From: Streptococcus sanguinis SK49
GTDB lineage: Bacteria > Bacillota > Bacilli > Lactobacillales > Streptococcaceae
Reading direction: 5' to 3'
NCBI RefSeq assembly: GCF_000212815.1
Contig: NZ_GL890985.1
Span: forward strand, 825,463-889,462
DNA length: 64,000 nucleotides
Shown here: positions 19,364 to 32,254 of the stretch, in pieces
Layout of the letters: every line of letters begins with the position of its first letter
How positions within the stretch are numbered: the stretch's first letter is position 1
Program-made: the position numbers and the translations under genes
The notes under the pieces: model-generated
The model's database searches: none
Told to the model about the DNA's origin: nothing
Seen by the model: only the letters and a program-made list of their open reading frames with translations

Positions 19364-19377
19364 ATGGTGGCAAAAGA

Positions 19378-19406
19378 TTGACTATTCGATATTTTAGGAG
19401 TAAACT
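19378..19406 (+). promoter_or_regulatory. proximal atp operon promoter
   Basis: TTGACT (19378-19383), 17-bp spacer, TAAACT (19401-19406), about 38 bp before the atpE start. Confidence 0.55.
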
Positions 19407-19443
19407 AAGGAAGTAAATTTTAAAATATAAAGGAGAAGTCATC

Positions 19444-19644
19444 ATGAATTTAACATATTTAGGACTTTGTTTGGCCTGCTTGGGCGTATCAATTGCTGAA
19501 GGTATGATTATGAGCAATCTATTTAAGGCAGCAGCTCGTCAGCCAGAAATTATCGGTCAATTACGAAGCCTCCTAATCTTGGGAGTAGCCTTTGTTGAAG
19601 GTACTTTCTTTGTAACGCTGGCTATGTCCTTTGTTATCAAATAA
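19444..19644 (+). CDS. atpE: F1Fo ATP synthase subunit c
   Basis: The 66-residue proteolipid of the rotor ring: two transmembrane helices joined by the polar loop ARQPE. The proton-carrying carboxylate is Glu52 in AFVEGTFF; a second Glu (19) lies in helix 1 as in other streptococci. In these fermenting bacteria the enzyme mainly pumps protons out at ATP cost and so sets acid tolerance. Unlike many bacteria, the operon begins with atpE ahead of atpB, the streptococcal order. AAAGGAGAAG serves as ribosome site. Confidence 0.97.
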   Translation: MNLTYLGLCLACLGVSIAEGMIMSNLFKAAARQPEIIGQLRSLLILGVAFVEGTFFVTLAMSFVIK

Positions 19645-19679
19645 GAAAGGATTCTCTTTAGAAAAGGGGGTGTCATCTG

Positions 19680-20396
19680 TTGGAAGAAAGTATCAATCCA
19701 ACTATCAATATAGGTCCTGTGACCTTTGATTTGACCCTGCTGGCCATGACTCTGCTGACGGTGTTTGTAACTTTTGGACTTGTTTATTGGGCAAGTCGAA
19801 AGATGACGATTAAGCCGTCAAGAAAGCAGAATGCTTTGGAATATATCTATGACTTTGTCATTGATTTTACCAAGGGAAACGTTGGCGAGCATTATATGAA
19901 GAATTACTCGCTTTTTCTATTCTCCCTCTTTCTTTTCGTAGCTGTGGCGAATAACTTGGGATTAATGGCTAAGGTTCAGACAACCAATGGTTTCAATCTC
20001 TGGACATCGCCGACAGCCAATCTCGCCTTTGACTTGGGCTTCTCTCTTTTAGTGACGGTATTCTGTCATGTAGAAGGAATCCGTCGTCAAGGTATAAAAG
20101 GATATCTAAAAGGTTTTGTGACTCCAGGTATCATGACACCCATGAATATATTGGAAGAATTTACCAATTTTGCTTCGCTAGCCTTGCGGATTTATGGGAA
20201 TATTTTTGCAGGTGAAGTATTGGCTGGTTTGCTCTTGACTTGGGCACATCAAGCAGCGTATTGGTATCCGATTGCCTTTATTATGAACATGGTTTGGACT
20301 GGTTTTTCCATCTTTATTTCCTGTATCCAAGCCTATGTTTTTACCATGCTAACATCTATGTATCTTGGTAAAAAGATTAATGGTGAGGTAGAATAA
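19680..20396 (+). CDS. atpB: F1Fo ATP synthase subunit a
   Basis: Subunit a, 238 residues, the membrane stator half-channel for protons. Five to six transmembrane segments are visible; the essential Arg lies in [15 protein letters not shown]. Translation starts at TTG (19680), giving [13 protein letters not shown], with GGGGG nine bases upstream; no ATG alternative preserves the conserved N-terminus. It follows atpE by 35 bp and precedes atpF by 18 bp. Confidence 0.96.
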
Positions 20397-20414
20397 AAAG
20401 AAAGGATAGATAAA

Positions 20415-20909
20415 ATGAATATAACCGTAGGTGAAATTATTGGCAACTTTATCCTGATTGCCGGCTCCTTTCTTCTTTTAGTATTTCTCATTAAGAAGTT
20501 TGCTTGGGGCAATATTATCGGGATTTTAGATCAGCGTGCTCAAAAGATTTCAGACGATATTGATGGTGCAGAAGCTGCCCGTCAGAAAGCTGAAGACTTG
20601 GCGCAAAAGCGTGAAGAATCCTTGGCAGGAAGCCGTGAAGAAGCTGCTACTATTGTTGAAACAGCTAAAGAAACAGCTGAGAAGAACAAGGCTGGAATCC
20701 TAGCTAATGCAGCAGAAGAAGCAGGGCGCTTGAAGGCTAAAGCCAATCAGGAAATTGCCCAAAATAAGGCAGAGGCTATGAGCAGCATCAAAGGAGAAGT
20801 GGCTGACTTGACAGTGGCTCTGGCTAGTAAGATTTTGAGCCAGGAACTGGATAAGGAAGCTCAGAGCGAGCTCATTGACCGCTATATCAAACAGTTAGGA
20901 GATGCCTGA
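20415..20909 (+). CDS. atpF: F1Fo ATP synthase subunit b
   Basis: Subunit b, 164 residues, the peripheral stalk. One N-terminal transmembrane helix (about residues 7-28) is followed by a long Ala/Glu/Lys/Gln-rich alpha-helical coiled coil that dimerises and holds the alpha3beta3 head. Its TGA stop shares a base with the atpH ATG (TGATG), implying coupled translation. Confidence 0.96.
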   Translation: MNITVGEIIGNFILIAGSFLLLVFLIKKFAWGNIIGILDQRAQKISDDIDGAEAARQKAEDLAQKREESLAGSREEAATIVETAKETAEKNKAGILANAAEEAGRLKAKANQEIAQNKAEAMSSIKGEVADLTVALASKILSQELDKEAQSELIDRYIKQLGDA

Positions 20910-21445
20910 TGGATAAGAAGCAATATGCAATCATTGAGAAATATGCTTTGCCTTTTGTTCAGACGGTCTTTGAAAAAGGTCAGCAAGAAGATGTTTTTGA
21001 AAAACTGAGTCAGATTAAGGCTGTTTTCGCGGAGACCGGCCTTGCTGACTTTTTGTCACATATCGGCATCAGTGACCACGAGAAAGAAAAGAGTCTGCGG
21101 CTCTTTCAAAACTCAGGCTCCCAGCTGCTTGATAATCTGATTGAAATCGTCATTCTCAATCATCGTGAGGACCTCTTTTATGAGATTGTGCTGGAGAGTC
21201 AGCACCAGCTTGAAAAGATCAGCAATGAGTTTGAGGTGACGCTGCGCTCTGTTCAGCCTTTGACAGCCGGTCAGAAGGAAAAGATTCGACCGATTATTGA
21301 GCAGAAAATGGGCCTAAAAGTCCGCTCGCTCAAGGAAGAATTGGACAGCAGCTTGATTGGCGGCTTTGCCATCTCTGCCAATAACAAAACAATTGATGCA
21401 AGCATAAAACGTCAATTGCAAGTCGTAAAAGAAAAATTGAAATAG
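20909..21445 (+). CDS. atpH: F1Fo ATP synthase subunit delta
   Basis: Subunit delta, 178 residues, joins the peripheral stalk to the top of F1. The C-terminal segment VRSLKEELDSSLIGGFAI is the conserved OSCP/delta signature. Start overlaps the atpF stop by one base. Confidence 0.95.
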   Translation: MDKKQYAIIEKYALPFVQTVFEKGQQEDVFEKLSQIKAVFAETGLADFLSHIGISDHEKEKSLRLFQNSGSQLLDNLIEIVILNHREDLFYEIVLESQHQLEKISNEFEVTLRSVQPLTAGQKEKIRPIIEQKMGLKVRSLKEELDSSLIGGFAISANNKTIDASIKRQLQVVKEKLK

Positions 21446-21457
21446 AAAGTGGTGTGA

Positions 21458-22966
<1,509 letters not shown>

Positions 22967-22981
22967 GAATAGAGGTGTCAG

Positions 22982-23863
22982 ATGGCAGTTTCATTAAATG
23001 ATATTAAAAATAAAATTGCATCCACGAAAAACACCAGTCAAATCACCAATGCCATGCAGATGGTTTCTGCTGCTAAGCTGGGAAAATCTGAGGAAGCAGC
23101 TAAGAATTTTCAGGTCTATGCCCAGAAAGTGCGTAAGTTAGTTACGGATATGCTGCATGGCCACGAGGCAGAAAATGCCCGTCATCACTCGATGTTAATC
23201 AGTCGGCCAGTTAAGAAATCAGCCTATATCGTCATTACTTCTGACCGCGGGCTGGTAGGTGGCTACAATGCGACTATCCTTAAGGCTTTGATGGAGCTGA
23301 AAGCTGAGTACCATCCGACAGGAGAGGACTTTGAAGTCATCTGTATCGGAAGTGTTGGTGCTGATTTCTTCCGAGCTAGGGGCATTCAGCCGGTTTATGA
23401 GCTGCGTGGTCTAGCCGACCAGCCTAGCTTTGATGAGGTCCGTAAAATTATTAGCAAGACCATTGAGATGTATCAGAATGAGCTCTTTGATGAGCTCTAT
23501 GTCTGCTATAACCACCATGTCAACAGTCTGACCAGTCAGATGCGGGTGGAGCAGATGCTGCCAATCATTGACTTGGATCCTAATGAAGCTGATGCAGATT
23601 ATACGCTGAATCTGGAACTGGAGTCCAGTCGGGATTCTATCTTGGACCAACTGCTACCCCAGTTTGCAGAGAGCATGATTTACGGTGCCATTATTGATGC
23701 CAAGACGGCTGAGAATGCTGCCGGTATGACTGCTATGCAGACAGCGACAGACAATGCTAAAAAGGTTATCAGCGATTTGACTATTCAGTACAACCGCGCT
23801 CGGCAGGCTGCCATTACGCAGGAAATTACTGAAATCGTGGCGGGTGCAAGTGCCCTGGAATAA
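22982..23863 (+). CDS. atpG: F1Fo ATP synthase subunit gamma
   Basis: Subunit gamma, 293 residues, the rotating central shaft. The N-terminal helix ([22 protein letters not shown]) and C-terminal helix ([16 protein letters not shown]) that form the coiled coil inside F1 are both intact. ATG 22982 follows an AGAGGTG ribosome site, 15 bp from atpA. Confidence 0.97.
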   Translation: MAVSLNDIKNKIASTKNTSQITNAMQMVSAAKLGKSEEAAKNFQVYAQKVRKLVTDMLHGHEAENARHHSMLISRPVKKSAYIVITSDRGLVGGYNATILKALMELKAEYHPTGEDFEVICIGSVGADFFRARGIQPVYELRGLADQPSFDEVRKIISKTIEMYQNELFDELYVCYNHHVNSLTSQMRVEQMLPIIDLDPNEADADYTLNLELESSRDSILDQLLPQFAESMIYGAIIDAKTAENAAGMTAMQTATDNAKKVISDLTIQYNRARQAAITQEITEIVAGASALE

Positions 23864-23880
23864 GGCCACAAATGAATTAG

Positions 23881-25308
<1,428 letters not shown>

Positions 25309-25318
25309 GAGGTGAATG

Positions 25319-25738
25319 ATGGCTCAAATGACAGTACAAATCGTGACACCGGATGGTCTTATTTATGATCACCATGCTGCATTTGTTTCCGTAAAGACCA
25401 TTGATGGCGAGCTGGGGATTTTGCCCCGCCACATCAATACCATCGCTGTTTTAGAAGTGGATCAGGTTAAGGTGCGCCGGGTTGATGATGACAAGCATAT
25501 CGACTGGATTGCGGTCAACGGCGGAATCATTGAAATTGCAGATAATGTCATTACCATTGTGGCAGACTCAGCTGAGCGTGAGCGAGATATCGACATTAGT
25601 CGGGCTGAGCGAGCTAAGCTCCGAGCTGAGCAAGAAATCGAAGAAGCACATGATAAGCATTTGATTGATCAAGAACGCCGGGCTAAGATCGCCCTGCAGC
25701 GGGCAATCAACCGGATCAATGTCGGAACAAGATTATAA
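25319..25738 (+). CDS. atpC: F1Fo ATP synthase subunit epsilon
   Basis: Subunit epsilon, 139 residues: an N-terminal beta sandwich ([13 protein letters not shown]) and a C-terminal two-helix inhibitory domain (from about residue 90). Two ATG codons are adjacent; the second (25319) is chosen because the GAGGTG site would be too close to the first. It ends the operon and is followed by a strong terminator. Confidence 0.96.
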   Translation: MAQMTVQIVTPDGLIYDHHAAFVSVKTIDGELGILPRHINTIAVLEVDQVKVRRVDDDKHIDWIAVNGGIIEIADNVITIVADSAERERDIDISRAERAKLRAEQEIEEAHDKHLIDQERRAKIALQRAINRINVGTRL

Positions 25739-25816
25739 GAAGCTATTTTGTCTAGATTGATGGAAGTCATCTTTCATCTGACGAGATTTGGTTTCTTGAA
25801 TACAAACTGAATACGC

Positions 25817-25850
25817 AAAACTGAGGCAGGTCTGTCTCAGTTTTCTTTTC
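25817..25850 (+). terminator. atp operon terminator
   Basis: AAAACTGAG (25817-25825) and CTCAGTTTT (25836-25844) form a perfect stem, followed by CTTTTC. Confidence 0.88.
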
Positions 25851-25898
25851 CAAAGAAAAAGGGCAGGACTGTTTAGTTCGTCTCTTATTCGGGTCTTG

Positions 25899-25907
25899 TG
25901 GTATAAT
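25899..25907 (+). promoter_or_regulatory. extended -10 directly before the DUF1146 gene
   Basis: TGGTATAAT ends 7 bp before the ATG at 25915, and no ribosome site lies between. The predicted transcript would start at or one base before the start codon, i.e. a leaderless mRNA. Confidence 0.6.
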
Positions 25908-25914
25908 AAAAGTT

Positions 25915-26145
25915 ATGGTAGAAGTTGTTTTTAAATTATGCAGTCATTTGCTCTTTATTTTCTTTGCCTTTCATCTGCTGTCAACTGTTGTTGAGTGGGA
26001 GAGATTTTTCAAGGTTAATGCCGATAATGCGATGAAGATTCGCTTTTTGATTCTCTTGTTCAGTATTGCCTTGGGCTATTTAGTCAGCCTTTTTTTCATT
26101 GGTATTTACGATATGAGCCGGGCGATTTTTAACGGTACTTTATAA
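25915..26145 (+). CDS. DUF1146 family small membrane protein
   Basis: A 76-residue protein with two hydrophobic segments (about 5-23 and 43-66). It resembles the DUF1146/YwzB family, which in Firmicutes sits between the atp operon and murA as it does here. No function is known. The start ATG has no Shine-Dalgarno and lies 7 bp after an extended -10, so leaderless translation is likely. Confidence 0.8.
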   Translation: MVEVVFKLCSHLLFIFFAFHLLSTVVEWERFFKVNADNAMKIRFLILLFSIALGYLVSLFFIGIYDMSRAIFNGTL

Positions 26146-26212
26146 GGTCATATTTTTGATTTTATGGTATGATAGTATGGATGATTTTAAAAATTTAGAG
26201 TAAGGAATCGGT

Positions 26213-27493
26213 ATGGAAAAAATTATTATTCAAGGTGGAGATAATCGCTTGGTCGGAAAGGTCAAGATTGAAGGAGCAAAAAATGCGGTCCTGCCTCTCT
26301 TAGCAGCGACAGTCTTGGCTAGCGAAGGTCAGTCTGTTTTGAAAAATGTTCCGGTCTTGTCTGATGTCTTTACCATGAACAATGTGGTCCGCGGTTTAAA
26401 CACTCAGGTGGATTTTAATCAGGAAGAAAATACAGTTGTTGTGGATGCCACCCAGCCCTTGTCTGAGGAGGCGCCTTACAAATACGTCAGCAAAATGCGG
26501 GCGTCTATCGTTGTTTTGGGGCCAGTTCTGGCTCGTAATGGTCATGCTAAGGTTTCCATGCCAGGCGGCTGTACGATTGGCAGCCGGCCTATTGACTTGC
26601 ACCTGAAGGGCTTAGAAGCCATGGGAGCTCAGATTACCCAGACAGCGGGTTATATCGAAGCGAAGGCAGAGCGACTCAAGGGTGCCCACATTTACATGGA
26701 CTTTCCTAGTGTGGGAGCAACGCAAAACATCATGATGGCTGCAACGCTGGCTCAAGGCACGACAGTGATTGAAAATGCTGCTCGGGAGCCTGAAATCGTT
26801 GACCTAGCCCTCTTTTTAAATGAAATGGGAGCCAAGGTCAGAGGAGCAGGTACTGAGACTCTGACTATTGTCGGAGTGGATCAGCTGCGAGGGGCCAAGC
26901 ATAATGTGGTTCAAGACCGTATTGAAGCAGGAACTTTTATGGTTGCTGCAGCTATGACCAGCGGTGACCTGCTGATTGAGGATGCCATTTGGGAGCACAA
27001 TCGTCCCTTGCTTTCCAAAATGCAGGAAATGGGAGTGGAAGTGACAGAGGAAGATGAAGGGATTCGGATTCGTTCCGATGTTTCGAAGCTGAGACCGGTT
27101 TCGGTCAAGACCCTTCCTTATCCAGGCTTCCCAACGGACATGCAGGCTCAGTTTACGGCGCTCATGGCTATGGCCAAGGGCGAGTCTACGATGATTGAGA
27201 CTGTCTTTGAGAACCGCTTCCAGCATCTGGAGGAAATGCGTCGGATGGGGCTGCACTCTGATATCATGCGTGATACAGCTCGTATCTGGGGCGGTGGCAG
27301 TCTTCAGGGAGCTGAAGTCATGTCAACTGACCTTCGGGCCAGTGCGACTTTGATTCTGATGGGCTTGATTGCTGAAGGCGAGACTAAGGTCAGCAAGCTC
27401 GTACACTTAGACCGAGGCTACTATAAATTCCATGAGAAATTGGCAGCCTTGGGAGCCAAAGTGAAGCGTGTAAAGGAAGAAGACGATGAGTGA
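26213..27493 (+). CDS. murA: UDP-N-acetylglucosamine 1-carboxyvinyltransferase
   Basis: MurA, 426 residues, transfers enolpyruvate from PEP to UDP-GlcNAc, the first committed step of peptidoglycan synthesis, in the cytoplasm. The catalytic, fosfomycin-reactive Cys is residue 120 in [14 protein letters not shown]. The EPSP-synthase-like double domain is full length. Firmicutes usually carry two MurA copies; which one this is rests on context: this copy precedes epuA and endA as in pneumococcus. ATG 26213 with AGTAAGGAATC upstream. Its last codons overlap the epuA start. Confidence 0.96.
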   Translation: MEKIIIQGGDNRLVGKVKIEGAKNAVLPLLAATVLASEGQSVLKNVPVLSDVFTMNNVVRGLNTQVDFNQEENTVVVDATQPLSEEAPYKYVSKMRASIVVLGPVLARNGHAKVSMPGGCTIGSRPIDLHLKGLEAMGAQITQTAGYIEAKAERLKGAHIYMDFPSVGATQNIMMAATLAQGTTVIENAAREPEIVDLALFLNEMGAKVRGAGTETLTIVGVDQLRGAKHNVVQDRIEAGTFMVAAAMTSGDLLIEDAIWEHNRPLLSKMQEMGVEVTEEDEGIRIRSDVSKLRPVSVKTLPYPGFPTDMQAQFTALMAMAKGESTMIETVFENRFQHLEEMRRMGLHSDIMRDTARIWGGGSLQGAEVMSTDLRASATLILMGLIAEGETKVSKLVHLDRGYYKFHEKLAALGAKVKRVKEEDDE

Positions 27494-27668
27494 AAATCTT
27501 AAATATTTAGGCCGGCAGATTGGCCTTGTTCTGTTGGTTCTCTTGGTAGCCGTGATTCTCTTTTTCGTGTCTCTGATGATTGGCTATAACATTATCGGAA
27601 ACGGTAAGGGCTCAGTTTTTTCACCAGAAACCTGGCAAGAATTAATCGGGAAGTTTACTGGAAACTAG
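27486..27668 (+). CDS. epuA: EpuA family small membrane protein
   Basis: A 60-residue protein with one strong hydrophobic segment (about 11-37) and a short outer tail. It matches EpuA, found between murA and endA in streptococci; some databases label the family 'RNA polymerase beta subunit', which nothing in this sequence supports. The ATG lies inside the end of murA (8-nt overlap). Role unknown. Confidence 0.85.
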   Translation: MSENLKYLGRQIGLVLLVLLVAVILFFVSLMIGYNIIGNGKGSVFSPETWQELIGKFTGN

Positions 27669-27726
27669 ATCCTAGTCGAAAAGACTGGCTGAAATGAATC
27701 CAGTTTGCTAAGTTGAAAGAAAAAAG

Positions 27727-28587
27727 ATGAAAAGAAAGACTAGTCAGAAAAGGAATTCTAAGAGCCTGCAAGGCTGGGCTGGGCTGACTCTGGCTTTGAT
27801 TTTAGCTCTGGCTGGCTATTTCTGGGGACAGGAAGGTCAGCAGCCACTTCAGAGTCCAAATTCAGAAATCAGGGTTGGGCAAGTCCAAGATCAGGGCACT
27901 CCAAGTCAGGAACTGGCTGAGAGCGTTCTGACGGATGCTGTCCGAGCTCAGCTCAAAGGCAGCATTGAATGGAATGGAGCTGGCGCCTTTATCGTTAATG
28001 GTAATAAAACAGACTTGGATGCGGGGATTTCTAGTAAGCCCTACGCTGACAATAAGACCAAGTTTGTTCAAGGGAAAACCCTTCCGACGGTGGCGAATGC
28101 CTTTTTATCCAAGTCTACCCGCCAGTACAAAAAACGGGAAGAAACTGGAAATGCCAACACTTCATGGGTACCGGCAGGCTGGCATCAACTCAAGAACCTC
28201 CCTGGTGAGTACAATCATGCTGTGGACCGAGGACATCTCTTGGCCTATTCGCTGATCGGTGGTTTGAAGGGCTTTGATGCCTCCACTAGCAATCCTGCCA
28301 ATATCGCTGTGCAGACGGCCTGGTCCAACCAAGCCAATGAAGGGGACTCGACAGGGCAGAATTACTATGAGACAAAGATCCGGAAGGCTTTGGATAAGAA
28401 CAAGCGAGTGCGCTACCGGGTAACCTTGATTTATGCCACGGAGACTGATTTAGTGCCAGTTGGTTCTCATCTAGAGGCCAAGTCCAGCGATGGCAGTCTG
28501 GAATTCAATGTCTTTATCCCGAATGTGCAAAAAGGGATTCGTTTGGACTATAATAGTGGCAGGGTAAGTCAGGAGACGGGTTCTTAA
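27727..28587 (+). CDS. endA: EndA, membrane-anchored DNA-entry nuclease
   Basis: A 286-residue non-specific nuclease of the DNA/RNA beta-beta-alpha-metal family. It has an N-terminal membrane anchor (about 17-34) and an outer nuclease domain with the DRGH motif; the catalytic His is residue 170, followed by the metal-binding region [16 protein letters not shown]. In pneumococcus EndA degrades one DNA strand during transformation and also attacks neutrophil traps. Position after murA-epuA is conserved. The ribosome site is weak (GAAAGAAAAAAG). Confidence 0.94.
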   Translation: MKRKTSQKRNSKSLQGWAGLTLALILALAGYFWGQEGQQPLQSPNSEIRVGQVQDQGTPSQELAESVLTDAVRAQLKGSIEWNGAGAFIVNGNKTDLDAGISSKPYADNKTKFVQGKTLPTVANAFLSKSTRQYKKREETGNANTSWVPAGWHQLKNLPGEYNHAVDRGHLLAYSLIGGLKGFDASTSNPANIAVQTAWSNQANEGDSTGQNYYETKIRKALDKNKRVRYRVTLIYATETDLVPVGSHLEAKSSDGSLEFNVFIPNVQKGIRLDYNSGRVSQETGS

Positions 28588-28631
28588 TTTTATACTCAAA
28601 AATGGATTTGCAAAGAGTATTCAATAGTATG

Positions 28632-28670
28632 AAAAGAAATGGTTGCAGATTTGTAGTCATTTTCTTTTAT
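28632..28670 (+). terminator. probable endA terminator
   Basis: AAAAGAAATG (28632-28641) pairs with CATTTTCTTTT (28658-28668) with one bulge. Confidence 0.5.
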
Positions 28671-28763
28671 ACTAATAGATGAAAGAAGGCGAATTTTTCA
28701 GTCTTCTTTAAGAAAGCGGTGGTAAAATCAACGTTCTCTTACAATCTAGTAAAGGAGGTTGCG

Positions 28764-29483
28764 ATGAGACTTATTTTTAAAAGCATCCGGTTCCTCATGC
28801 GTCTGATTGGGCGCGTGGTTTGGGGACTTGCTTGGTCCTTTGTCCTGAGCTTTATGGTTATTGTCGGAATTTTCTATTTTACCACTTCGACAAAACCGGG
28901 TACAGAGGGACTGACGCAGGCTGTTCAGACAGCTGTTGGCAGAGTGGATCAATTTTTAAATCACCAAGGCATTTCCACGGGGCTTCACAGCAGTGAGGAG
29001 ACGCAGACGGATCAGCTGACAGATGAGCATGCAACAACAGGGGCTCGTTGGGATCAGCCAAGCGCCACAATTTACATCGATACAAATAATGAAACCTTCC
29101 GTTCAGCCTATAAGGAGGCCATTGATTCTTGGAATCAAACAGGTGCCTTCACCTTTCAAATCATCAATGACAAAGACAAGGCGGACATTGTTGCGACGGA
29201 GATGAACGATGGCAATGTCAGTGCAGCTGGTGAAGCTGAGTCGCAGACCAATCTCCTAACCAAGCGGTTTACCCATGTCACGGTTCGCCTTAATAGTTAC
29301 TACCTGCTGGACAGTCGCTATGCTTATTCTCATGAGCGGATTGTCAATACAGCAGCGCACGAATTGGGCCATGCTATTGGATTAGACCATAATGAGGAGG
29401 AGTCAGTGATGCAGTCAGCAGGCTCATTTTACAGTATCCAGCCGACAGATATCCAGGCTGTAAAAGACTTGTATCAATCGTAA
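28764..29483 (+). CDS. membrane-anchored matrixin-like (M10/M57-type) zinc metalloprotease
   Basis: A 239-residue protein: a positively charged N-terminus, one transmembrane segment (about 15-38), a linker, then a small metzincin domain outside the cell. The zinc motif HELGHAIGLDH is at residues 199-209, followed by the Met-turn SVMQSAG. Substrate unknown. The ATG at 28764 is chosen for its strong AAAGGAGG site; an in-frame extension of 15 codons lacks one. The next gene starts 4 bp after its stop, so the two are cotranscribed. There is no visible propeptide cysteine switch. Confidence 0.82.
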   Translation: MRLIFKSIRFLMRLIGRVVWGLAWSFVLSFMVIVGIFYFTTSTKPGTEGLTQAVQTAVGRVDQFLNHQGISTGLHSSEETQTDQLTDEHATTGARWDQPSATIYIDTNNETFRSAYKEAIDSWNQTGAFTFQIINDKDKADIVATEMNDGNVSAAGEAESQTNLLTKRFTHVTVRLNSYYLLDSRYAYSHERIVNTAAHELGHAIGLDHNEEESVMQSAGSFYSIQPTDIQAVKDLYQS

Positions 29484-29487
29484 GCCT

Positions 29488-29853
29488 ATGTTAAAATCTA
29501 TTTTTTATTTGATTCGACATTTTCCAGAGCAAGTTTTTCTCTTTGTTTTTAACTCAGGAATCTTTGTCTGGCTATGGAAAAGCGGTAATGAGATTGCTAA
29601 CCAGCTAGGTGTGACAGCGGCTTGGGAAAATCATATTCCGGCGCCCATTCAGCTCTTCTTCGGCCAGAATATTGAGGCGGTTCAGGGCTTTTTTCACAAT
29701 TCCGCCTTTATGTGGCTAGTCGGATCCATGATTATCCTTCTGGCTATTCGTATAATCAAGGGAATGATTAAATTTGTTGTCTTTGCGGTTCTGATTCTGC
29801 TGGGAATTTATCTGATTTTGCAGAATCAATCTATTCTCAATAGTTTTATGTAA
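29488..29853 (+). CDS. small membrane protein of unknown function
   Basis: 121 residues with hydrophobic segments at about 12-32, 73-90 and 93-112. No family is recognised. It follows the metalloprotease by 4 bp and is closed by a terminator, so it is probably a partner of that protease. Confidence 0.7.
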   Translation: MLKSIFYLIRHFPEQVFLFVFNSGIFVWLWKSGNEIANQLGVTAAWENHIPAPIQLFFGQNIEAVQGFFHNSAFMWLVGSMIILLAIRIIKGMIKFVVFAVLILLGIYLILQNQSILNSFM

Positions 29854-29854
29854 G

Positions 29855-29885
29855 GCAGTCAGCTATGACTGTCTTTTTTCTTTTG
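29855..29885 (+). terminator. terminator after metalloprotease operon
   Basis: GCAGTCA/TGACTGT stem with GCTA loop (29855-29872) followed by CTTTTTTC. Confidence 0.8.
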
Positions 29886-29937
29886 GGGAGCTGAGTTCGC
29901 TTTCTCTTGAATTCTGATAGCTGTGCTTCTGGAAATC

Positions 29938-29946
29938 TGCTATAAT
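29938..29946 (+). promoter_or_regulatory. extended -10 directly before the ABC-F gene
   Basis: TGCTATAAT ends 6 bp before the ATG at 29953. The expected start point is the A of the ATG, and no Shine-Dalgarno exists between, so the mRNA is likely leaderless. Confidence 0.6.
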
Positions 29947-29952
29947 GGTCTT

Positions 29953-31848
29953 ATGATTATTTTACAAGCAAGCAAGATTGAGCGCTCTTTTGCAGGGGAG
30001 CTTCTTTTTGACAATATTAACCTGCAGGTGGATGAGGGTGACCGGATTGCCCTCGTCGGTAAAAATGGAGCTGGGAAGTCAACCCTGCTCAAGATTTTGG
30101 TGGGTGAGGAAGAGCCTACTTCTGGTCAGATCAATAAAAAACGAGACCTGTCTCTGTCCTATCTGGCTCAGGACAGCCGCTTTGAGTCGGAGAATACCAT
30201 CTACGACGAGATGCTGCTGGTCTTTGATAGTCTGCGTCAGCAAGAGAAGCGCTTGCGGCAGATGGAACTGCAAATGGGAGAATTGTCAGGAGAAGAATTG
30301 ACTGCTCTAATGACCCAGTACGATGAGCGGTCAGAGGACTTTCGCCAGAAAGGTGGTTTTACCTACGAGGCTGATATTCGAGCGATTTTAAATGGCTTCA
30401 AGTTTGACCAGTCTATGTGGCAGATGAAGATTTCTGAGCTTTCAGGCGGGCAGAATACCCGTCTGGCTCTGGCTAAGATGCTTTTGGAAAAGCCAGAGTT
30501 GCTGGTACTGGACGAGCCGACCAACCACTTGGATATCGAGACCATTGCTTGGCTGGAGACTTACTTAGTCAACTACAGCGGTGCCCTGATCATCGTCAGC
30601 CACGACCGCTATTTCCTAGACAAGGTTGCGACCATCACGCTGGACTTGACCAAGCATTCCTTGGATCGCTATGTGGGCAATTACTCTAGCTTTGTGGTCC
30701 AAAAGGAGCAGAAGCTGGCCACTGAAGCCAAGAACTACGAAAAGCAACAGAAAGAAATCGCTGCGCTGGAGGACTTTGTCAATCGCAATCTGGTCCGGGC
30801 CTCTACTACCAAGCGGGCTCAGTCCCGCCGCAAGCAGCTGGAAAAGATGGAGCGTTTGGACAGGCCGGAGACCGGCAGTCGATCGGCTAATATGACCTTC
30901 AAATCCGATAAGGTTTCGGGAAATGTTGTTCTAACTTTGGAAGACGCAGCTATTGGCTATGGCGAGGAAGTTCTATCGGAGCCAATTAACCTTGACATTC
31001 GCAAGTTCAATGCGGTCGCTATTGTCGGACCAAATGGGATTGGAAAGACGACCTTGATTAAATCACTAATCGGGCAAGTACCCTTCATCAGAGGCAAGGA
31101 ACAGCTGGGGGCTAATGTGGAAGTGGGCTACTATGACCAGACCCAGAGTAAACTGACTGCCAGCAATACGGTACTTGATGAGCTATGGAATGACTTCAAG
31201 CTGACGCCAGAGGTCGAGATTCGCAATCGCTTAGGCGCTTTCCTCTTCTCGGGAGACGATGTCAAGAAGTCTGTCGGCATGCTATCGGGTGGAGAGCGGG
31301 CGCGTTTGCTCCTAGCCAAGCTGTCTATGGAAAACAACAACTTTCTCATCCTAGACGAGCCGACCAACCACCTGGACATTGACAGCAAGGAAGTGCTGGA
31401 AAATGCCCTAATTGACTTTGACGGCACCCTGCTCTTTGTCAGCCATGACCGTTACTTTATCAATCGCGTGGCCACTCAGATTATCGAGATCTCTGAGACA
31501 GGCTCTACCCTTTATCTGGGTGATTATGACTATTATCTGGAGAAAAAGGCAGAGCAGGAAGCCTTGCGTGAGGAGACGGAGCAGGCCAGTCCTGACAAGC
31601 CTGCCCCAGCCAATGACTATCAGCTTCAAAAGGAAAACCAGAAAGAACAGCGCCGGCTGGCTCGCCGCCTAGAGCAGCTGGAAGCGCAAATCGAGGACTT
31701 GGACAGTCAGATCAGTCAGCTACAGGAAGCCATGCAGGCCACTAATAATGCTGCCGAACTCATGGAGAGCCAGCAGCAAATCGACCAGCTGACTGCCGCC
31801 CAAGAAGAAGCCCTGCTCGAATGGGAAGAACTGGCAGAGAAGGTGTAG
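29953..31848 (+). CDS. ABC-F family ribosome-associated ATPase (Uup-like)
   Basis: A 631-residue soluble protein with two ABC ATPase domains and no membrane segments. Domain 1: Walker A GKNGAGKST, signature LSGGQNTRLALAK, Walker B LVLDEPTNHLD. Domain 2: GPNGIGKTT, LSGGERARLLLAK, LILDEPTNHLD. The two are joined by the charged ABC-F linker; a C-terminal coiled coil (about 560-625) is Uup-like. ABC-F proteins act on stalled or drug-bound ribosomes. Nothing marks it as a resistance factor. The start MIILQASKIERSF is preferred over an upstream codon 30 nt earlier. Confidence 0.9.
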   Translation: MIILQASKIERSFAGELLFDNINLQVDEGDRIALVGKNGAGKSTLLKILVGEEEPTSGQINKKRDLSLSYLAQDSRFESENTIYDEMLLVFDSLRQQEKRLRQMELQMGELSGEELTALMTQYDERSEDFRQKGGFTYEADIRAILNGFKFDQSMWQMKISELSGGQNTRLALAKMLLEKPELLVLDEPTNHLDIETIAWLETYLVNYSGALIIVSHDRYFLDKVATITLDLTKHSLDRYVGNYSSFVVQKEQKLATEAKNYEKQQKEIAALEDFVNRNLVRASTTKRAQSRRKQLEKMERLDRPETGSRSANMTFKSDKVSGNVVLTLEDAAIGYGEEVLSEPINLDIRKFNAVAIVGPNGIGKTTLIKSLIGQVPFIRGKEQLGANVEVGYYDQTQSKLTASNTVLDELWNDFKLTPEVEIRNRLGAFLFSGDDVKKSVGMLSGGERARLLLAKLSMENNNFLILDEPTNHLDIDSKEVLENALIDFDGTLLFVSHDRYFINRVATQIIEISETGSTLYLGDYDYYLEKKAEQEALREETEQASPDKPAPANDYQLQKENQKEQRRLARRLEQLEAQIEDLDSQISQLQEAMQATNNAAELMESQQQIDQLTAAQEEALLEWEELAEKV

Positions 31849-31893
31849 TATTTTTAGGGGCAGTCAGTCCGCCCGCTTTGAAAGGAGCTACTG

Positions 31894-32250
31894 ATGACGA
31901 CAGAAAACGATTGGATTATGCGGCAGATCAAGGGAGCGGCCAATATGCTTGGTTCAGCTCTGCGCCTAACAATCCAGCATTTAGATCTGGGGCAGTTTGA
32001 AGATGAGCAAGGCCGGCAGCTTGATGGAGCTGATTATTTGCAAGAGCTGCTGGAAAGCGAGCATTTTGCAGAGGCTGCTGATTTCGTTCAGGCCCAGATG
32101 AAGCGCCTGCCTTTCCATCAATATGAGATACTGGCGGACCAGTTCTTGCTTTATCTGGCCAGTCTGGAAGCCCCAGCAAAAGACCGGAATGGCTTGGATG
32201 AAGCCTATTTACAGGATTTGGAAAAGCAACTGAAGGAATTTAAGTGGTAA
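31894..32250 (+). CDS. small hypothetical protein, resembling DUF6483
   Basis: 118 residues, soluble, acidic, predicted mostly alpha-helical. The N-terminus NDWIMRQIKGAANMLG resembles a small Firmicutes family of unknown function (DUF6483-like); this is from memory and not certain. AAAGGAGC precedes the ATG. It ends 4 bp before the rgg start, suggesting cotranscription. Confidence 0.65.
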   Translation: MTTENDWIMRQIKGAANMLGSALRLTIQHLDLGQFEDEQGRQLDGADYLQELLESEHFAEAADFVQAQMKRLPFHQYEILADQFLLYLASLEAPAKDRNGLDEAYLQDLEKQLKEFKW

Positions 32251-32254
32251 ACAA

